The notes: generated from the sequence alone by a model not told the origin. A DNA stretch of 64,000 nt from Chloroflexota bacterium (GCA_011523615.1 WTGJ01000027.1:359632-423631), one strand, 5' to 3'. Counted from the stretch's first letter, positions 1-8,857 are shown. Numbers and translations are program-made.

Positions 1-6
1 TTCGTC

Positions 7-711
7 GTGAACCAGTTGCTCCGCACGCCTGGCATCCACGATATTCACGATGATGGCACCGATATCGTGTTGTTTCGCAATCGTGCGGGCAATCATGTGA
101 TGGTTCACTTGTTTGAAAGAGTGACGTCATTGACGGAGTTGCGGCAGCTGTATGCTGAAAATGGGGCCAATGGCATCCACACTTTGCCTTTGTATTGGGC
201 GGATATGATGTTACCGGGTCATGGCCAGTGGTATGAAGCGGATGATTGGATGAATGCCTTATTGAAGCTGCAGCGGAATTGGATCTACGGTTATGAGGTA
301 TTCGGAGATTCGGTGTATTTGTTCGGCGTGCATTTTCGAAAACAGGGGTGGTTGCACGAAATCTCCCATGGGCCTGCGCTGGATTTTCGTACGCTGAACA
401 CGCAAAACGTGGCCAGTGAAACGCCGCCGCTGATCGGTAACTGGTACGCCGTACATTTTGAAACGGGCAGGTTTAATGAAACAGCCGATCCGCAGGAGGA
501 ATTGCAGCGGTCACATTTATATCAGGATTTTGAACGCTTGAAGCTCTCCACAAGCGCGACGTTTGCGGAAGTACAACAATCATATCGCCAGTTGGCCCGG
601 GCCTTGCACCCAGATCACAATCTGAATGCGGCAGCCAACGAGCAAATGAAATTGCTCAACCTATCCTATTCACGCATCCGCCAGTTCATGTGGGATCAAG
701 GTGAGCACTAA
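7..711 (+). CDS. J-domain protein (DnaJ-like C-terminus)
   Basis: The last 60 or so residues form a J domain: a helix with YQDFERLKL, a basic helix and the HPD tripeptide at residues 201-203, which in this family stimulates the ATPase of DnaK. The first 165 residues are tryptophan- and aromatic-rich and match no family I can name. The J domain is therefore C-terminal, unlike classical DnaJ, and there is no G/F region or zinc domain. The start used is GTG at 7, but the frame stays open to the window edge, so the true start may lie upstream. The stop overlaps that of hppA by 4 bp in convergent orientation. A co-chaperone role is inferred from the domain only. Confidence 0.7.
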   Translation: MNQLLRTPGIHDIHDDGTDIVLFRNRAGNHVMVHLFERVTSLTELRQLYAENGANGIHTLPLYWADMMLPGHGQWYEADDWMNALLKLQRNWIYGYEVFGDSVYLFGVHFRKQGWLHEISHGPALDFRTLNTQNVASETPPLIGNWYAVHFETGRFNETADPQEELQRSHLYQDFERLKLSTSATFAEVQQSYRQLARALHPDHNLNAAANEQMKLLNLSYSRIRQFMWDQGEH

Positions 712-2807
712 GCACCACTGGCGATCAGCGGCGCCAGGACCAGCGAGACGATCGCCAGCAATTTGATCAAGATATTGAGCGAAGGGCCGGATGTATCCTT
801 GAAGGGGTCGCCTACGGTATCTCCCACGACCGCCGACTTGTGCGCAGCGGAACCTTTGCCACCCAAGGCGCCGGCTTCAATGAATTTCTTCGCATTGTCC
901 CAGGCACCGCCGGCGTTCGCCATCATCACGGCGAGCATGAATGCACTGACGAGCGAACCCAACAAAACGCCGATCAGCGTCGTTGCACTCACGTAATCTT
1001 CGATCGCATTGCCACGGCCGAGGACGGTCAAGACAGCAATCAAGGTCGGCACGGCGACGGCGATGACGCCTGGCGCGAGCATTTGACGAATCGCGCTATC
1101 GGTACTGATCGCGACGCATCGTTCGTAATCCGGCTGGTTTTCCCCGGCCAACAATCCTGAAATTTCACGGAACTGACGGCGCACCTCCTCCACGATTTGC
1201 TGTGCAGCATTGCCGACAGCGACCATGGTCAATGCGCTGAATATGAAGGGCAACAACGCGCCAAGAAACAGCCCGGTGATCAACCGTGGGTCGAGTACCA
1301 GAGCTTGCAATGTGGTGCTTTCACCCAAGGCTGCACCCAGTGCCGTGATGAAGGCTGCCGTCAATGCCAGAGCCGTCATCGCCGCGCTGCCAATGGCAAA
1401 CCCCTTGCCGGTGGCGGCCGTCGTATTGCCCAGACTATCCAGAGCATCGGTGCGTTCGCGTACGCTTTCCGCCAAACCGGCCATTTCGGCAATGCCACCG
1501 GCATTATCGGCGACGGGTCCATAGGCATCGGTCGCCAGGGTGATGCCCAGAGTCGAGAGCATGCCCACTGCAGCCAGGGCGACGCCGTACAAACCGGTCG
1601 CGGAAGTGGCGATCAAGGTAACCGCGATGACGATGATCACGGGAGCCAGGGTGGACATCATGCCCAAGGCCAAACCACGGATCACGACGATCCCTGCCCC
1701 TCCCCCAGCGCTATCGGCCAAGTTTTGTGTAGGAGAATACCCGGCGGATGTGAAATACTCGGTGAAATAGCCAATCAACACCCCGCCGACCAAGCCACTG
1801 AGGGTAGCGATGATCACGCTCTCGCCGAGTTCGAGCCACCATGCCAAAGCGATCACGGCGATGCCCACGGCGATGCTGGCACTGTAAATACCGCGGCGGA
1901 TGGCCGCCAGGAGCTGCTCTTGATCCGCACCTTCTTCCGTTCGCACCAGGAAAGTCGCTACCAGACCGATGATGAGCCCGGCTGCGGCAACCAACAGCGG
2001 AAAAATCTGTGCTTCCGTGCTCGCTGCAATGCCCGAACCCAGGGTCGCCAGGGAGATAGCAGCGATGATGGAACTGGCATAACTTTCAAACAGGTCAGAA
2101 CCCATGCCAGCGACATCGCCGACGTTATCGCCGACGTTGTCGGCAATCGTGGCAGGATTGCGTGGATCATCTTCCGGGATGCCCGCTTCGGTTTTGCCTA
2201 CCAAGTCTGCACCCACATCGGCTGCTTTGGTGTATATCCCACCGCCGACGCGAGCGAAAATGGCGATGCTCGTTCCGCCGAAGCCGAAACCCGCCAACGC
2301 GCTGGCCGCTTGCATGGCTTCCAACTCCTTGGTGAAGAAGAGAAAGAGCAAACTGATGCCCAATAACGCCAGTGAGACCACGAGCGTACCCATCACCGTG
2401 CCGCTGGCGAAAGCGACGCGCAAACCTTGATTCAAGCTGCGGCTGGCCGCTTGCGTGGTGCGGACGTTGGCCCGGACCGCGATGTACATGCCGAAATAGC
2501 CAGCCAGGCCAGATGCCGTGGCGCCACAAAGGAATGCCAACGCCGTCCACGCGCTCATCCCTGATTCGGGGATCGCACTGAGGAGCAGCAACGCAGCCGT
2601 CACAACGACAACCAGCAGGGCGATGGCACGGTATTCGCGAGATAAAAATGCGCTGGCGCCTTGCTGCACGGCCGAAGATATGCTTTGCATCTTTTCACTG
2701 CCGGCATCTTGTTGCAACACCCAGGTACGCTGCCAGGCGGCGAAAACGAGGCCGATGGCGGCGATGACCGCTGCCAGGATCGTGGCGTCTTGTATACTCA
2801 ATTCCAT
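708..2807 (-). CDS. hppA: Membrane-bound ion-pumping pyrophosphatase
   Basis: Hydrolyses cytoplasmic pyrophosphate and pumps H+ or Na+ across the membrane. The 699-residue, multi-span protein is full length for the family. It carries the signature DVGADLVGKTEAGIPEDDPRN-type substrate loop (split here only for length) followed by NVGDNVGDVAGMGSDLFESY, and a second acidic loop near the C-terminus (GDTVGDPFKDTSGPS). At about residues 461-468 it reads NTTAATGK. Alanine and glycine at the two diagnostic positions mark the K+-dependent subfamily; K+-independent enzymes have lysine there. H+ versus Na+ specificity cannot be told from this. A promoter lies just upstream, and AGGAG sits 8 nt before the ATG. 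Confidence 0.96.
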   Translation of the reverse strand: MELSIQDATILAAVIAAIGLVFAAWQRTWVLQQDAGSEKMQSISSAVQQGASAFLSREYRAIALLVVVVTAALLLLSAIPESGMSAWTALAFLCGATASGLAGYFGMYIAVRANVRTTQAASRSLNQGLRVAFASGTVMGTLVVSLALLGISLLFLFFTKELEAMQAASALAGFGFGGTSIAIFARVGGGIYTKAADVGADLVGKTEAGIPEDDPRNPATIADNVGDNVGDVAGMGSDLFESYASSIIAAISLATLGSGIAASTEAQIFPLLVAAAGLIIGLVATFLVRTEEGADQEQLLAAIRRGIYSASIAVGIAVIALAWWLELGESVIIATLSGLVGGVLIGYFTEYFTSAGYSPTQNLADSAGGGAGIVVIRGLALGMMSTLAPVIIVIAVTLIATSATGLYGVALAAVGMLSTLGITLATDAYGPVADNAGGIAEMAGLAESVRERTDALDSLGNTTAATGKGFAIGSAAMTALALTAAFITALGAALGESTTLQALVLDPRLITGLFLGALLPFIFSALTMVAVGNAAQQIVEEVRRQFREISGLLAGENQPDYERCVAISTDSAIRQMLAPGVIAVAVPTLIAVLTVLGRGNAIEDYVSATTLIGVLLGSLVSAFMLAVMMANAGGAWDNAKKFIEAGALGGKGSAAHKSAVVGDTVGDPFKDTSGPSLNILIKLLAIVSLVLAPLIASGA

Positions 2808-2842
2808 GCAAAATGCTCCTGAAAACCGTTGTGATGGCCCGC

Positions 2843-2871
2843 ATTATGCGTTCCCGACTGTCAAGTTTCAA
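2843..2871 (-). promoter_or_regulatory. Predicted sigma-70 promoter of hppA
   Basis: Reading the minus strand, TTGAAA (2871-2866) and CATAAT (2848-2843) are separated by exactly 17 nt; each matches its consensus hexamer at 5 of 6 positions. The hppA ATG is 36 nt beyond the -10. The -35 touches the first base of yraN on the other strand. Confidence 0.6.
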
Positions 2872-3254
2872 TGATGTCATTGCGCAAGCCGAGTCAACAA
2901 GAGCTGGGTGCCTGGGGGGAACGAGCCGCGGTTCAGTATTTGATGCGACAAGGATGGGAAATCTTGGCTGCCAATTGGCATTGTCCTCGTGGTGAATTGG
3001 ATGTCGTCGCTTGCGATCATGATCGGTTGGTATTCGTTGAAGTGAAGACGAGAACGGACGCCGCAGACGCACTGGAACGAATCAGAGAGAGTTTCACCCC
3101 GCGCAAACGAGAGAGATTGCTGGCAGCGATCCATCACTACCTTTCGGAGCATGAGCGGGAAGATCAGGATTGGCGCCTGGATCTCATCGCGGTCTTCTGG
3201 CGACGAAACGAAACCCACCGCTTGCAACACTGGGAGCAGATTCTTGACTGGTGA
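2871..3254 (+). CDS. YraN/UPF0102 family putative nuclease
   Basis: A 127-residue protein of the YraN family, which has a restriction-endonuclease-like fold. Visible family marks are the N-terminal GxxGExxA (residues 13-19), the GELD motif with E42 and D44, and EVK with E57 and K59, which together match the PD-(D/E)xK metal site. The biochemical role of the family is not firmly settled. The start is the ATG at 2871 (a second ATG follows at once); no strong ribosome site precedes it. Its stop overlaps the proposed TTG start of miaA by 11 bp, so the two are probably co-transcribed. Confidence 0.9.
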   Translation: MMSLRKPSQQELGAWGERAAVQYLMRQGWEILAANWHCPRGELDVVACDHDRLVFVEVKTRTDAADALERIRESFTPRKRERLLAAIHHYLSEHEREDQDWRLDLIAVFWRRNETHRLQHWEQILDW

Positions 3255-4209
3255 GCACTTGCAAGCCATAGGAGTGATTTTGGGCCCAACGGCGGTAGGC
3301 AAGACGGAGTTGGCGATCCAGCTGGTCGAGAAGTTGGAAAAAGACGGCTTGGCTGCGGAGATCATCAATGCGGACAGTCGTCAAATTTACCAGGGTATGG
3401 ATATCGGCACGGCGAAACCCACCCCACATCAGCAACTGCGTGCCAAACACCACCTCCTGGATGTGGTGAAACCAGATGAAGTCCTGGGCCTGGCGGAATA
3501 CTTGCGCCTGGTTCGTGAAACTTTGGCTGAAATGGAGTTGCGTGGCGTGATGCCGATTTTGGTGGGGGGGAGCGGGCAATATCTCAGTGCCTTCCTGGAA
3601 GATTGGCGAATCCCGGCCGTACCACCCCAACCCAGTTTGCGTGCCGAACTCCTGCAAGTTGCAAAAGAGAGTGGCGTTCGTGCCTTGCATGATCGCTTGC
3701 GACAATGCGATCGAGCCGCTGCACAAAAGATTCACCCGAACAATGTTCGTCGGGTGATCCGGGCGCTGGAAGTCATCGAGAAGACGGGCGAACCGTTCAG
3801 CATTCAGCAGAGAAAAGGAGGTCAGCGGGAAACGTGTTTTCAAATTGGCCTCACGCTCTCGCGGGAAAGTGTGCATGACCGAGCGGATCGACGACTGCAG
3901 CTCATGTTGGAACGAGGCTTCGTCGATGAAGTTCGGTCTTTGTTAACGCAGGGCTACACGCGCGAGCTTCCTTCGTTCAGTGCTCTGGGTTATCGTGAAA
4001 TGGCCGAGCATGTCCGGGGAGATTCGACGCTGGACGAAGCGGTGCGCAGGACCAAAAAAGCGACCCATCGCTTCATCCGACGGCAGCTCAGTTGGTTTCG
4101 CAATCGCTTCACCCAGGTGCATTGGTTGGACTGGTCAAACCCCGATCCTGCCGAGGTTTATTGCAGGATCCAGGAAGCCATGGAAACGCAGCGCATGAAT
4201 CATCGTTGA
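3244..4209 (+). CDS. miaA: tRNA dimethylallyltransferase
   Basis: Transfers dimethylallyl from DMAPP to N6 of A37 in tRNAs that read UNN codons. The P-loop GPTAVGKT is at residues 14-21, followed by the INADSRQIYQGMDIGTAKPT block and VGGSGQYL, both family signatures. I chose TTG at 3244: GGGAG lies 7 nt upstream and the resulting 321 residues fit the family. An in-frame start at 3151 would add 31 non-conserved residues inside yraN. It overlaps yraN by 11 bp and is followed 6 nt later by a small anchored protein. Confidence 0.94.
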   Translation: MTGEHLQAIGVILGPTAVGKTELAIQLVEKLEKDGLAAEIINADSRQIYQGMDIGTAKPTPHQQLRAKHHLLDVVKPDEVLGLAEYLRLVRETLAEMELRGVMPILVGGSGQYLSAFLEDWRIPAVPPQPSLRAELLQVAKESGVRALHDRLRQCDRAAAQKIHPNNVRRVIRALEVIEKTGEPFSIQQRKGGQRETCFQIGLTLSRESVHDRADRRLQLMLERGFVDEVRSLLTQGYTRELPSFSALGYREMAEHVRGDSTLDEAVRRTKKATHRFIRRQLSWFRNRFTQVHWLDWSNPDPAEVYCRIQEAMETQRMNHR

Positions 4210-4215
4210 ATCTAC

Positions 4216-4911
4216 GTGTCCAGTTGGAACCAGCGCAAGCTTCTCTTCCTGTATCTGTTCTTTGGCTTGGTGCTGTTGGCCATTGGCCCGAGTTTTGCGC
4301 CACAGACATTGGGAAATTTTCTGCGAGTGGCGCGTGATGGTGTGCCTTGTGAATGGCTTCATCCTGCCGTCGATCCCACGACACGTCAGTCTTTGCTGGC
4401 CCGTCAGGCTGCAGAACCGCTTGACTTGCGCGTCCGTGTGGGACGATTTCCTGCTGCAGCGGAAACACCCTGGGTGGTGAGGATTGTCGTCATCAATCGT
4501 TCTGCCGGTACGATGCCCATCCTTCACCAACCGGATCAGATTCTGCTTTCCGATGACCCAGAAAGCGGTGGTTTTGGTCTGCTCTTCCGACCCCCCTTAC
4601 CGCTGCAAAATTTTGCCAGCAGAACCGGCCAAACTTCATATCCTTTGGCGGATCTTCGCCTTTTGGGAGCGAAGCAACGTTGTCACATCGAGTTGGAATT
4701 TCCCAGTGCGGCCGCCATCATAGACAGCGAGTCAGTGCCCGTCGTTACCCTCCAAGCCTATTATCGTGTGCTTGAACCAGGCTCTCATCCTGAAACGGAG
4801 AGGGATGCTGGGCAGGGAATCTTCCCGGATCAAGGATTGCGCGCTACCGCTGAGGATGCAGGGGTGATCTACTCACCTCAAGTCGAGCTGGAGCTCAAAC
4901 CTCCAGGCTGA
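4216..4911 (+). CDS. Uncharacterised membrane-anchored or secreted protein
   Basis: I do not recognise a family. The 231-residue protein opens with one hydrophobic segment (about residues 8-27) after a short basic N-terminus, so it is either anchored in the membrane or exported. The remainder looks beta-rich, with alternating hydrophobic residues and acidic loops. The start is GTG at 4216, 6 nt after miaA, which suggests the yraN-miaA transcript continues into it. Its last 34 bp overlap the end of the convergent deaminase-CYTH gene. Confidence 0.65.
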   Translation: MSSWNQRKLLFLYLFFGLVLLAIGPSFAPQTLGNFLRVARDGVPCEWLHPAVDPTTRQSLLARQAAEPLDLRVRVGRFPAAAETPWVVRIVVINRSAGTMPILHQPDQILLSDDPESGGFGLLFRPPLPLQNFASRTGQTSYPLADLRLLGAKQRCHIELEFPSAAAIIDSESVPVVTLQAYYRVLEPGSHPETERDAGQGIFPDQGLRATAEDAGVIYSPQVELELKPPG

Positions 4912-6899
4912 TCGACATCTGGGAAATCGATGTAGTCCAATGGAATGATATTCGCAGGATCGATTTCCAGAACCCCCAACATTTCGAGGATCATATGAGC
5001 CTTGGCATCGGCGTCTTCTGCCGACCAGGTTCGGCTCTTGATCTCCAGAAAGTGCCCGTCGAGCTGCGGTTGGCTCACGCGATCCACATGCACGAAAAAG
5101 GGCACCTCACGAAACTGAATGTGCCAACGACGGCGCTCTTTGATCAGTTCCGTCTCCTGGGCGTCATGGAAGTACTCTCGGTAAAAGCGCAGGGGTCGAT
5201 CCGCCAGCGAGTAAAAACGCGAATGCGATAGGATGACCGAGCCGAGGATGCTCCGTTCACTCATGGGGTTGGTGTAGGTCAATCGGCTGCGCACCGAGGT
5301 GACTTCATCGTTGGCGCCAATCCGGTCATCTTCTCGATAACGGACCATGCCCGCATTGGCATCCTCAAAGTGGAAGTAGACGTCGTACTGGCGATAATGC
5401 ACCGACCGCAAAATGTGGACATCCTCCTGGTCAAACAGCTCTTCGACGATCCAGGGGTCAGCGATGGGCACTTTGATTTGGACTTCGTAAGTTTCACCGC
5501 GCTCCATGCCCATACTGATGGCGACGAGTTTGCGCAACACATCGGTTTCACGGTTGGAGAGAAACTCGCCAATACGATCCGCATATTCCTGTGATTCCTG
5601 GTAAAGCTGGCCTTCGTCGATGGTCAATAGTTCCCGATCTCTCATCAGCCATTGACCATCCACGAGCGAGTGCAACACATCGGAACTCTTCACGGCGTAT
5701 ACCAGCTGAGAATAGACGGCAAGAGGATTACTCTGGGTGTAATGGGGGAAATTATGGAGTTGGCGGCTGTCAATTACGATGAGGTCCGCTCGTTTGCCGA
5801 TTTCCAGGCTGCCACAGATATCCCCCAAACCCAATGCTTTTGCACCATTGCTCGTCGCCATTTGCAGGACTTGCCAGGCAGGCAACTGGGTAGGATCCCC
5901 CGTACTGGTCTTGGCCAAAAAGGTGGCCAACCTCATCTCTTCGAACATATCCAGGTCATTGTTGCTCGCCGGGCCATCGGTCCCGAGCGCGACATTGACG
6001 CCCATCTCCAACAATGAGGCAATGGGGGCGATGCCAGATGAGATTTTGGTGTTGGCACTCGGATTGTGCGCGACCGATGCCCCCTTCTGTTTCATCAGGA
6101 GCATTTCGCCTTCGTCGATGGCGACGCAATGGGCGGCGACGGTGGGTGCATCCAACAAACCATTTTCTGCCACGCGGCGGATGACAGAGTGGCCAAAGTT
6201 GCGCTGACTCTCTTCGACTTCTGCCGGGGTTTCCGCCAGGTGGGTGAAGATGGGCACTTCAAATTCCAGGGCAAGATCACGGCACAAAGCCATGATCTCA
6301 TCGGTCGTGGAATAGGGTGCGTGGGGTGCAATCGCCGGTGTAATCCGCGGATGCGAGCGCCAACGCAAGATGAAATCTCGCGTGTATGCGAGGCTATGGA
6401 CGTAACTCTCGGCATCCGGGGCGGGGAATTTCAAGATCGTTTCCGCCAGAACGGCGCGCATCCCCGTTTGGGCTACCGCTTCTGCCACATCGGATTCAAA
6501 ATAATACATATCGCCAAAACAGGTGATCCCGCCGCGGATCATTTCGGCACAGGCGAGCGTCGCCCCCAGCTGGCAAAAGGCGGGATCGACGAATTCTCGC
6601 TCGATCGGCATGATGTAACCGATCAACCAAACATCGAGTTTCAGGTCATCTGCCAGTCCGCGAAGCAGCGACATCGGAATGTGCGTGTGCGCATTGACCA
6701 ATCCGGGCAGGATGTATTTTCCCTGGCAAGAAATGGTCTCCGTGGCAGCGTAACGAGAAACGACATACTGGGTAAGTCCCACCTCCTGGATGCAACCACT
6801 GGCAATGGCCACCGCGCCATCGGCTATCACATCCAGTTTTTCGTTCATGGTCAGGACGTTGCCATGGGTCAGGATGAGGTCGACTGGTTTCATGGGCAT
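4878..6899 (-). CDS. MtaD-like amidohydrolase fused to a CYTH domain
   Basis: Residues 1 to about 435 are an amidohydrolase of the methylthioadenosine/S-adenosylhomocysteine deaminase type. They show the metal-binding NAHTHIP, the histidines of THLAET and AAHCV, and GTDGPASNNDLDMFEEMR. From about residue 470 to the end is a CYTH (triphosphate tunnel) domain: EVQIK at 472-476, VRYRED, ERRRW, DRV and FLEIK. The usual ExExK reads ExQxK here. CYTH domains include class IV adenylate cyclases and tri- or polyphosphatases. The deaminase probably acts on an adenine-type nucleoside; the purpose of joining the two is unknown. Its start overlaps rnc by 10 bp, making it the last gene of the moaC operon. 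Confidence 0.85.
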   Translation of the reverse strand: MPMKPVDLILTHGNVLTMNEKLDVIADGAVAIASGCIQEVGLTQYVVSRYAATETISCQGKYILPGLVNAHTHIPMSLLRGLADDLKLDVWLIGYIMPIEREFVDPAFCQLGATLACAEMIRGGITCFGDMYYFESDVAEAVAQTGMRAVLAETILKFPAPDAESYVHSLAYTRDFILRWRSHPRITPAIAPHAPYSTTDEIMALCRDLALEFEVPIFTHLAETPAEVEESQRNFGHSVIRRVAENGLLDAPTVAAHCVAIDEGEMLLMKQKGASVAHNPSANTKISSGIAPIASLLEMGVNVALGTDGPASNNDLDMFEEMRLATFLAKTSTGDPTQLPAWQVLQMATSNGAKALGLGDICGSLEIGKRADLIVIDSRQLHNFPHYTQSNPLAVYSQLVYAVKSSDVLHSLVDGQWLMRDRELLTIDEGQLYQESQEYADRIGEFLSNRETDVLRKLVAISMGMERGETYEVQIKVPIADPWIVEELFDQEDVHILRSVHYRQYDVYFHFEDANAGMVRYREDDRIGANDEVTSVRSRLTYTNPMSERSILGSVILSHSRFYSLADRPLRFYREYFHDAQETELIKERRRWHIQFREVPFFVHVDRVSQPQLDGHFLEIKSRTWSAEDADAKAHMILEMLGVLEIDPANIIPLDYIDFPDVDQPGGLSSSST

Positions 6900-7606
6900 C
6901 CGCTTGGCGTTTCATCCACGGCAAGTTGATCGAGTAAATTCAGCGCTGCTTGCTGCGCCGCGGCTTGCTTGCTGCTTCCGCTGCCTGTAGCGTGGATCCC
7001 TTCTTTGATGTGGACCTCAACGATGTGAACGGATTCATTCGCGGGGCCGCTCTGGCTACCCGCGACGTATTGCGGTGTGATCCCATGCTCCGCCTGCGCC
7101 CATTCCTGCAAACGGCTTCTGGCATCTTTCTTTTGGGCCAAATCCAACGCTTCAGGGAGCCGTTGGAGGAAGAGCGGCTCGCAAAATTCTCTCGCATTTT
7201 GTATGCCTTGATCCAGATAGATTGCACCGACGATGGCTTCGAAGGCGGCAGCCAGAATGGATGTCTTTTGGCGCCCGCCGCTGTTTTCTTCACCCGATCC
7301 CAGGCGCAGGTGTGTGCCGAGATTGCAGTGCCGCGCCAATTCTGCCAGGGTTTCACCGCGAACGAGTTCTGAGCGCAATCTCGTCAACTCTCCTTCCTGC
7401 ATCTTGGGGAATTTCACATAGAGGAGATCGGCAACGATGACCGATAAAATGGCATCGCCGAGGAATTCCAGGCGACCATTGTGCTCCAGTGTTGGCTGAG
7501 CTTCATTGGTATAGGAACGGTGGGTGAGCGCTGCAATCAACAGCTCTTCATCCTTGAAATGGAGATGGTACGGATCGCAAAATGCGCTGAAAGGAGAATC
7601 AGCCAT
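6890..7606 (-). CDS. rnc: Ribonuclease III
   Basis: Cleaves double-stranded RNA in rRNA and mRNA processing. The catalytic domain shows ALTHRSYTNE, the signature HNGRLEFLGDAILS and FEAIVGAIYLDQG; a double-stranded RNA-binding domain fills the last 70 residues. I start it at the ATG at 7606 (238 aa, MADSPF...), since the open frame further up merely runs through moaDE. GGAAAT lies just before this ATG. It overlaps moaDE by 8 bp upstream and the deaminase-CYTH gene by 10 bp downstream, so translation is probably coupled along the operon. Many bacteria keep rnc next to smc and ftsY; here ftsY is nearby but divergent. Confidence 0.95.
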   Translation of the reverse strand: MADSPFSAFCDPYHLHFKDEELLIAALTHRSYTNEAQPTLEHNGRLEFLGDAILSVIVADLLYVKFPKMQEGELTRLRSELVRGETLAELARHCNLGTHLRLGSGEENSGGRQKTSILAAAFEAIVGAIYLDQGIQNAREFCEPLFLQRLPEALDLAQKKDARSRLQEWAQAEHGITPQYVAGSQSGPANESVHIVEVHIKEGIHATGSGSSKQAAAQQAALNLLDQLAVDETPSGCP

Positions 7607-8333
7607 ATTTCCGATCGGTGCGTTGCGGCACATAGGCGCCTTCAACCCAATGCTGATCCGTTGCCTGGTATTCTCGTTTCCAGATGGGCACAATTTCCTT
7701 CAATCGATCGATGCCGTAGCGCGCTGCCTCAAAACAACCATCGTCCCGATGGGCGGAAGCACAGGCGATCCATACGGTAGGTTGCCCCACAGATAACTGC
7801 CCGATCCGCTGCACGATCGCCACACCCTGCACCTTCGGCCAGCGTGCGCGGATTTCGCTTACGACTTGCGCCATTTTTTTCTCCGCCATCGGAACGTATG
7901 CATCGTATTCCAATGACGACGTTTCGATGGTTGCAGCCAGTGATTCATCCTGGTTGACTTGAGTGCGCCCGCGAACCACCCCACTGAAGAGGCAAATGGC
8001 GCCCGTTTCAGGCAGGGTGATGGATTCGAGCAGGCGGTCGTGACTGATCGGTTCTTCGGTGATGTGCAAGTAGGTGGGGGGAGAATGTCCGCCACTGACC
8101 GGCGGGAAAAAGGCGACCCGATCCTGGTCGCGTATCGGATCCTCATCAAAAGCGAATTCTTCATTCACGGCGGTGATGGATGAAGATAAGTGGGCTTTCA
8201 GTTGGGGATACCGTTCCAAAATGAAACTGCGGAACTTTTTGACCGTCGTTTCTTCTGAAGGCAACCAGACGGTGTCGGAATCTTTGCCGGCCAGGTCTCG
8301 CAAGGTGGCGAAAAAAAGGACTTCAACTTTCAT
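7599..8333 (-). CDS. Fused MoaD-MoaE molybdopterin synthase
   Basis: Both subunits of molybdopterin synthase lie on one chain. Residues 1-82 are MoaD, a ubiquitin-like sulfur carrier ending in VSGG (81-82). MoaE follows directly, with the conserved EYDAYVPMAEKKM, ASAHRD and VPIWKREY stretches; lysine of the last motif is catalytic in the family. Since MoaD works through a free C-terminal glycine, the chain may need cleavage after GG, as described for the mycobacterial fusion MoaX. The start is the ATG at 8333, overlapping moaC by 11 bp. Confidence 0.92.
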   Translation of the reverse strand: MKVEVLFFATLRDLAGKDSDTVWLPSEETTVKKFRSFILERYPQLKAHLSSSITAVNEEFAFDEDPIRDQDRVAFFPPVSGGHSPPTYLHITEEPISHDRLLESITLPETGAICLFSGVVRGRTQVNQDESLAATIETSSLEYDAYVPMAEKKMAQVVSEIRARWPKVQGVAIVQRIGQLSVGQPTVWIACASAHRDDGCFEAARYGIDRLKEIVPIWKREYQATDQHWVEGAYVPQRTDRKYG

Positions 8334-8850
8334 CCGTTGTTTCCCGTGATTGTGCCGTGGCATTGCCTTGATCGGCGCGGTAATCCCCACTTTGCCCACC
8401 GCTTTTTTCCAGCAGGCGAATTTCTCGGATGCAGATGGCGCGGTCCACGGCTTTCAACATATCGTAGATGGTGAGGGCGGCGACTCCGACGGCTGTGAGT
8501 GCTTCCATTTCTACGCCCGTCGCAGCAGCCGTTTGCACCTCAGCAACAATGCACACCGCAGGTGCCTCAGCTTCAACCAGATGTAGGTCCAATGAAATAT
8601 GGGAGAGAGGGATCGAGTGGCAGAGTGGGATCAGTTCAGCGGTGCGTTTTGCTGCCATGATACCGGCTAGTTTGGCTACGGCCAGCACATCGCCTTTCTT
8701 GGCATCGCCCCTTTGCAGCAGGGCAAACGTTTCCGCTGCCATGGAAACCATGCCCTGGGCCTTGGCAAACCGCGTGGATATCGGTTTGGCGCCGATATCT
8801 ACCATCTGCGCACGGCCCTTCGCATCCAAATGTGTCAGCTGGTCCTTCAT
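8323..8850 (-). CDS. moaC: Cyclic pyranopterin monophosphate synthase
   Basis: Catalyses the second half of the first step of molybdenum cofactor synthesis, forming cyclic pyranopterin monophosphate from the MoaA product. The sequence is typical from LTHLDAKGRAQMVDIG on, with AGIMAAKRTAELIPLCHSIP and TGVEMEALTAVGVAALTIYDM. The ATG at 8850 fits the family start; a TTG at 8889 would add 13 residues. moaA is not in the window. First gene of the overlapping moaC-moaDE-rnc-deaminase/CYTH operon. An extended -10 sits only 7 nt before the ATG, so the mRNA may be leaderless. Confidence 0.95.
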   Translation of the reverse strand: MKDQLTHLDAKGRAQMVDIGAKPISTRFAKAQGMVSMAAETFALLQRGDAKKGDVLAVAKLAGIMAAKRTAELIPLCHSIPLSHISLDLHLVEAEAPAVCIVAEVQTAAATGVEMEALTAVGVAALTIYDMLKAVDRAICIREIRLLEKSGGQSGDYRADQGNATAQSRETTDES

Positions 8851-8857
8851 GGAGACG

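Noticed and set aside
1197-2366. A 389-codon open frame on the plus strand inside hppA
   Set aside because: It is antisense to the pyrophosphatase, is low-complexity (G, Q, D, R-rich) and matches no family; hppA explains the region fully.
2843-2863. TTGACA followed by CATAAT near hppA as a promoter
   Set aside because: The spacer is only 10 nt. The adjacent TTGAAA with a 17 nt spacer to the same CATAAT fits better.
3151-3243. An earlier miaA start at 3151
   Set aside because: The extra residues lie inside yraN and are not conserved; TTG 3244 has a proper ribosome site.
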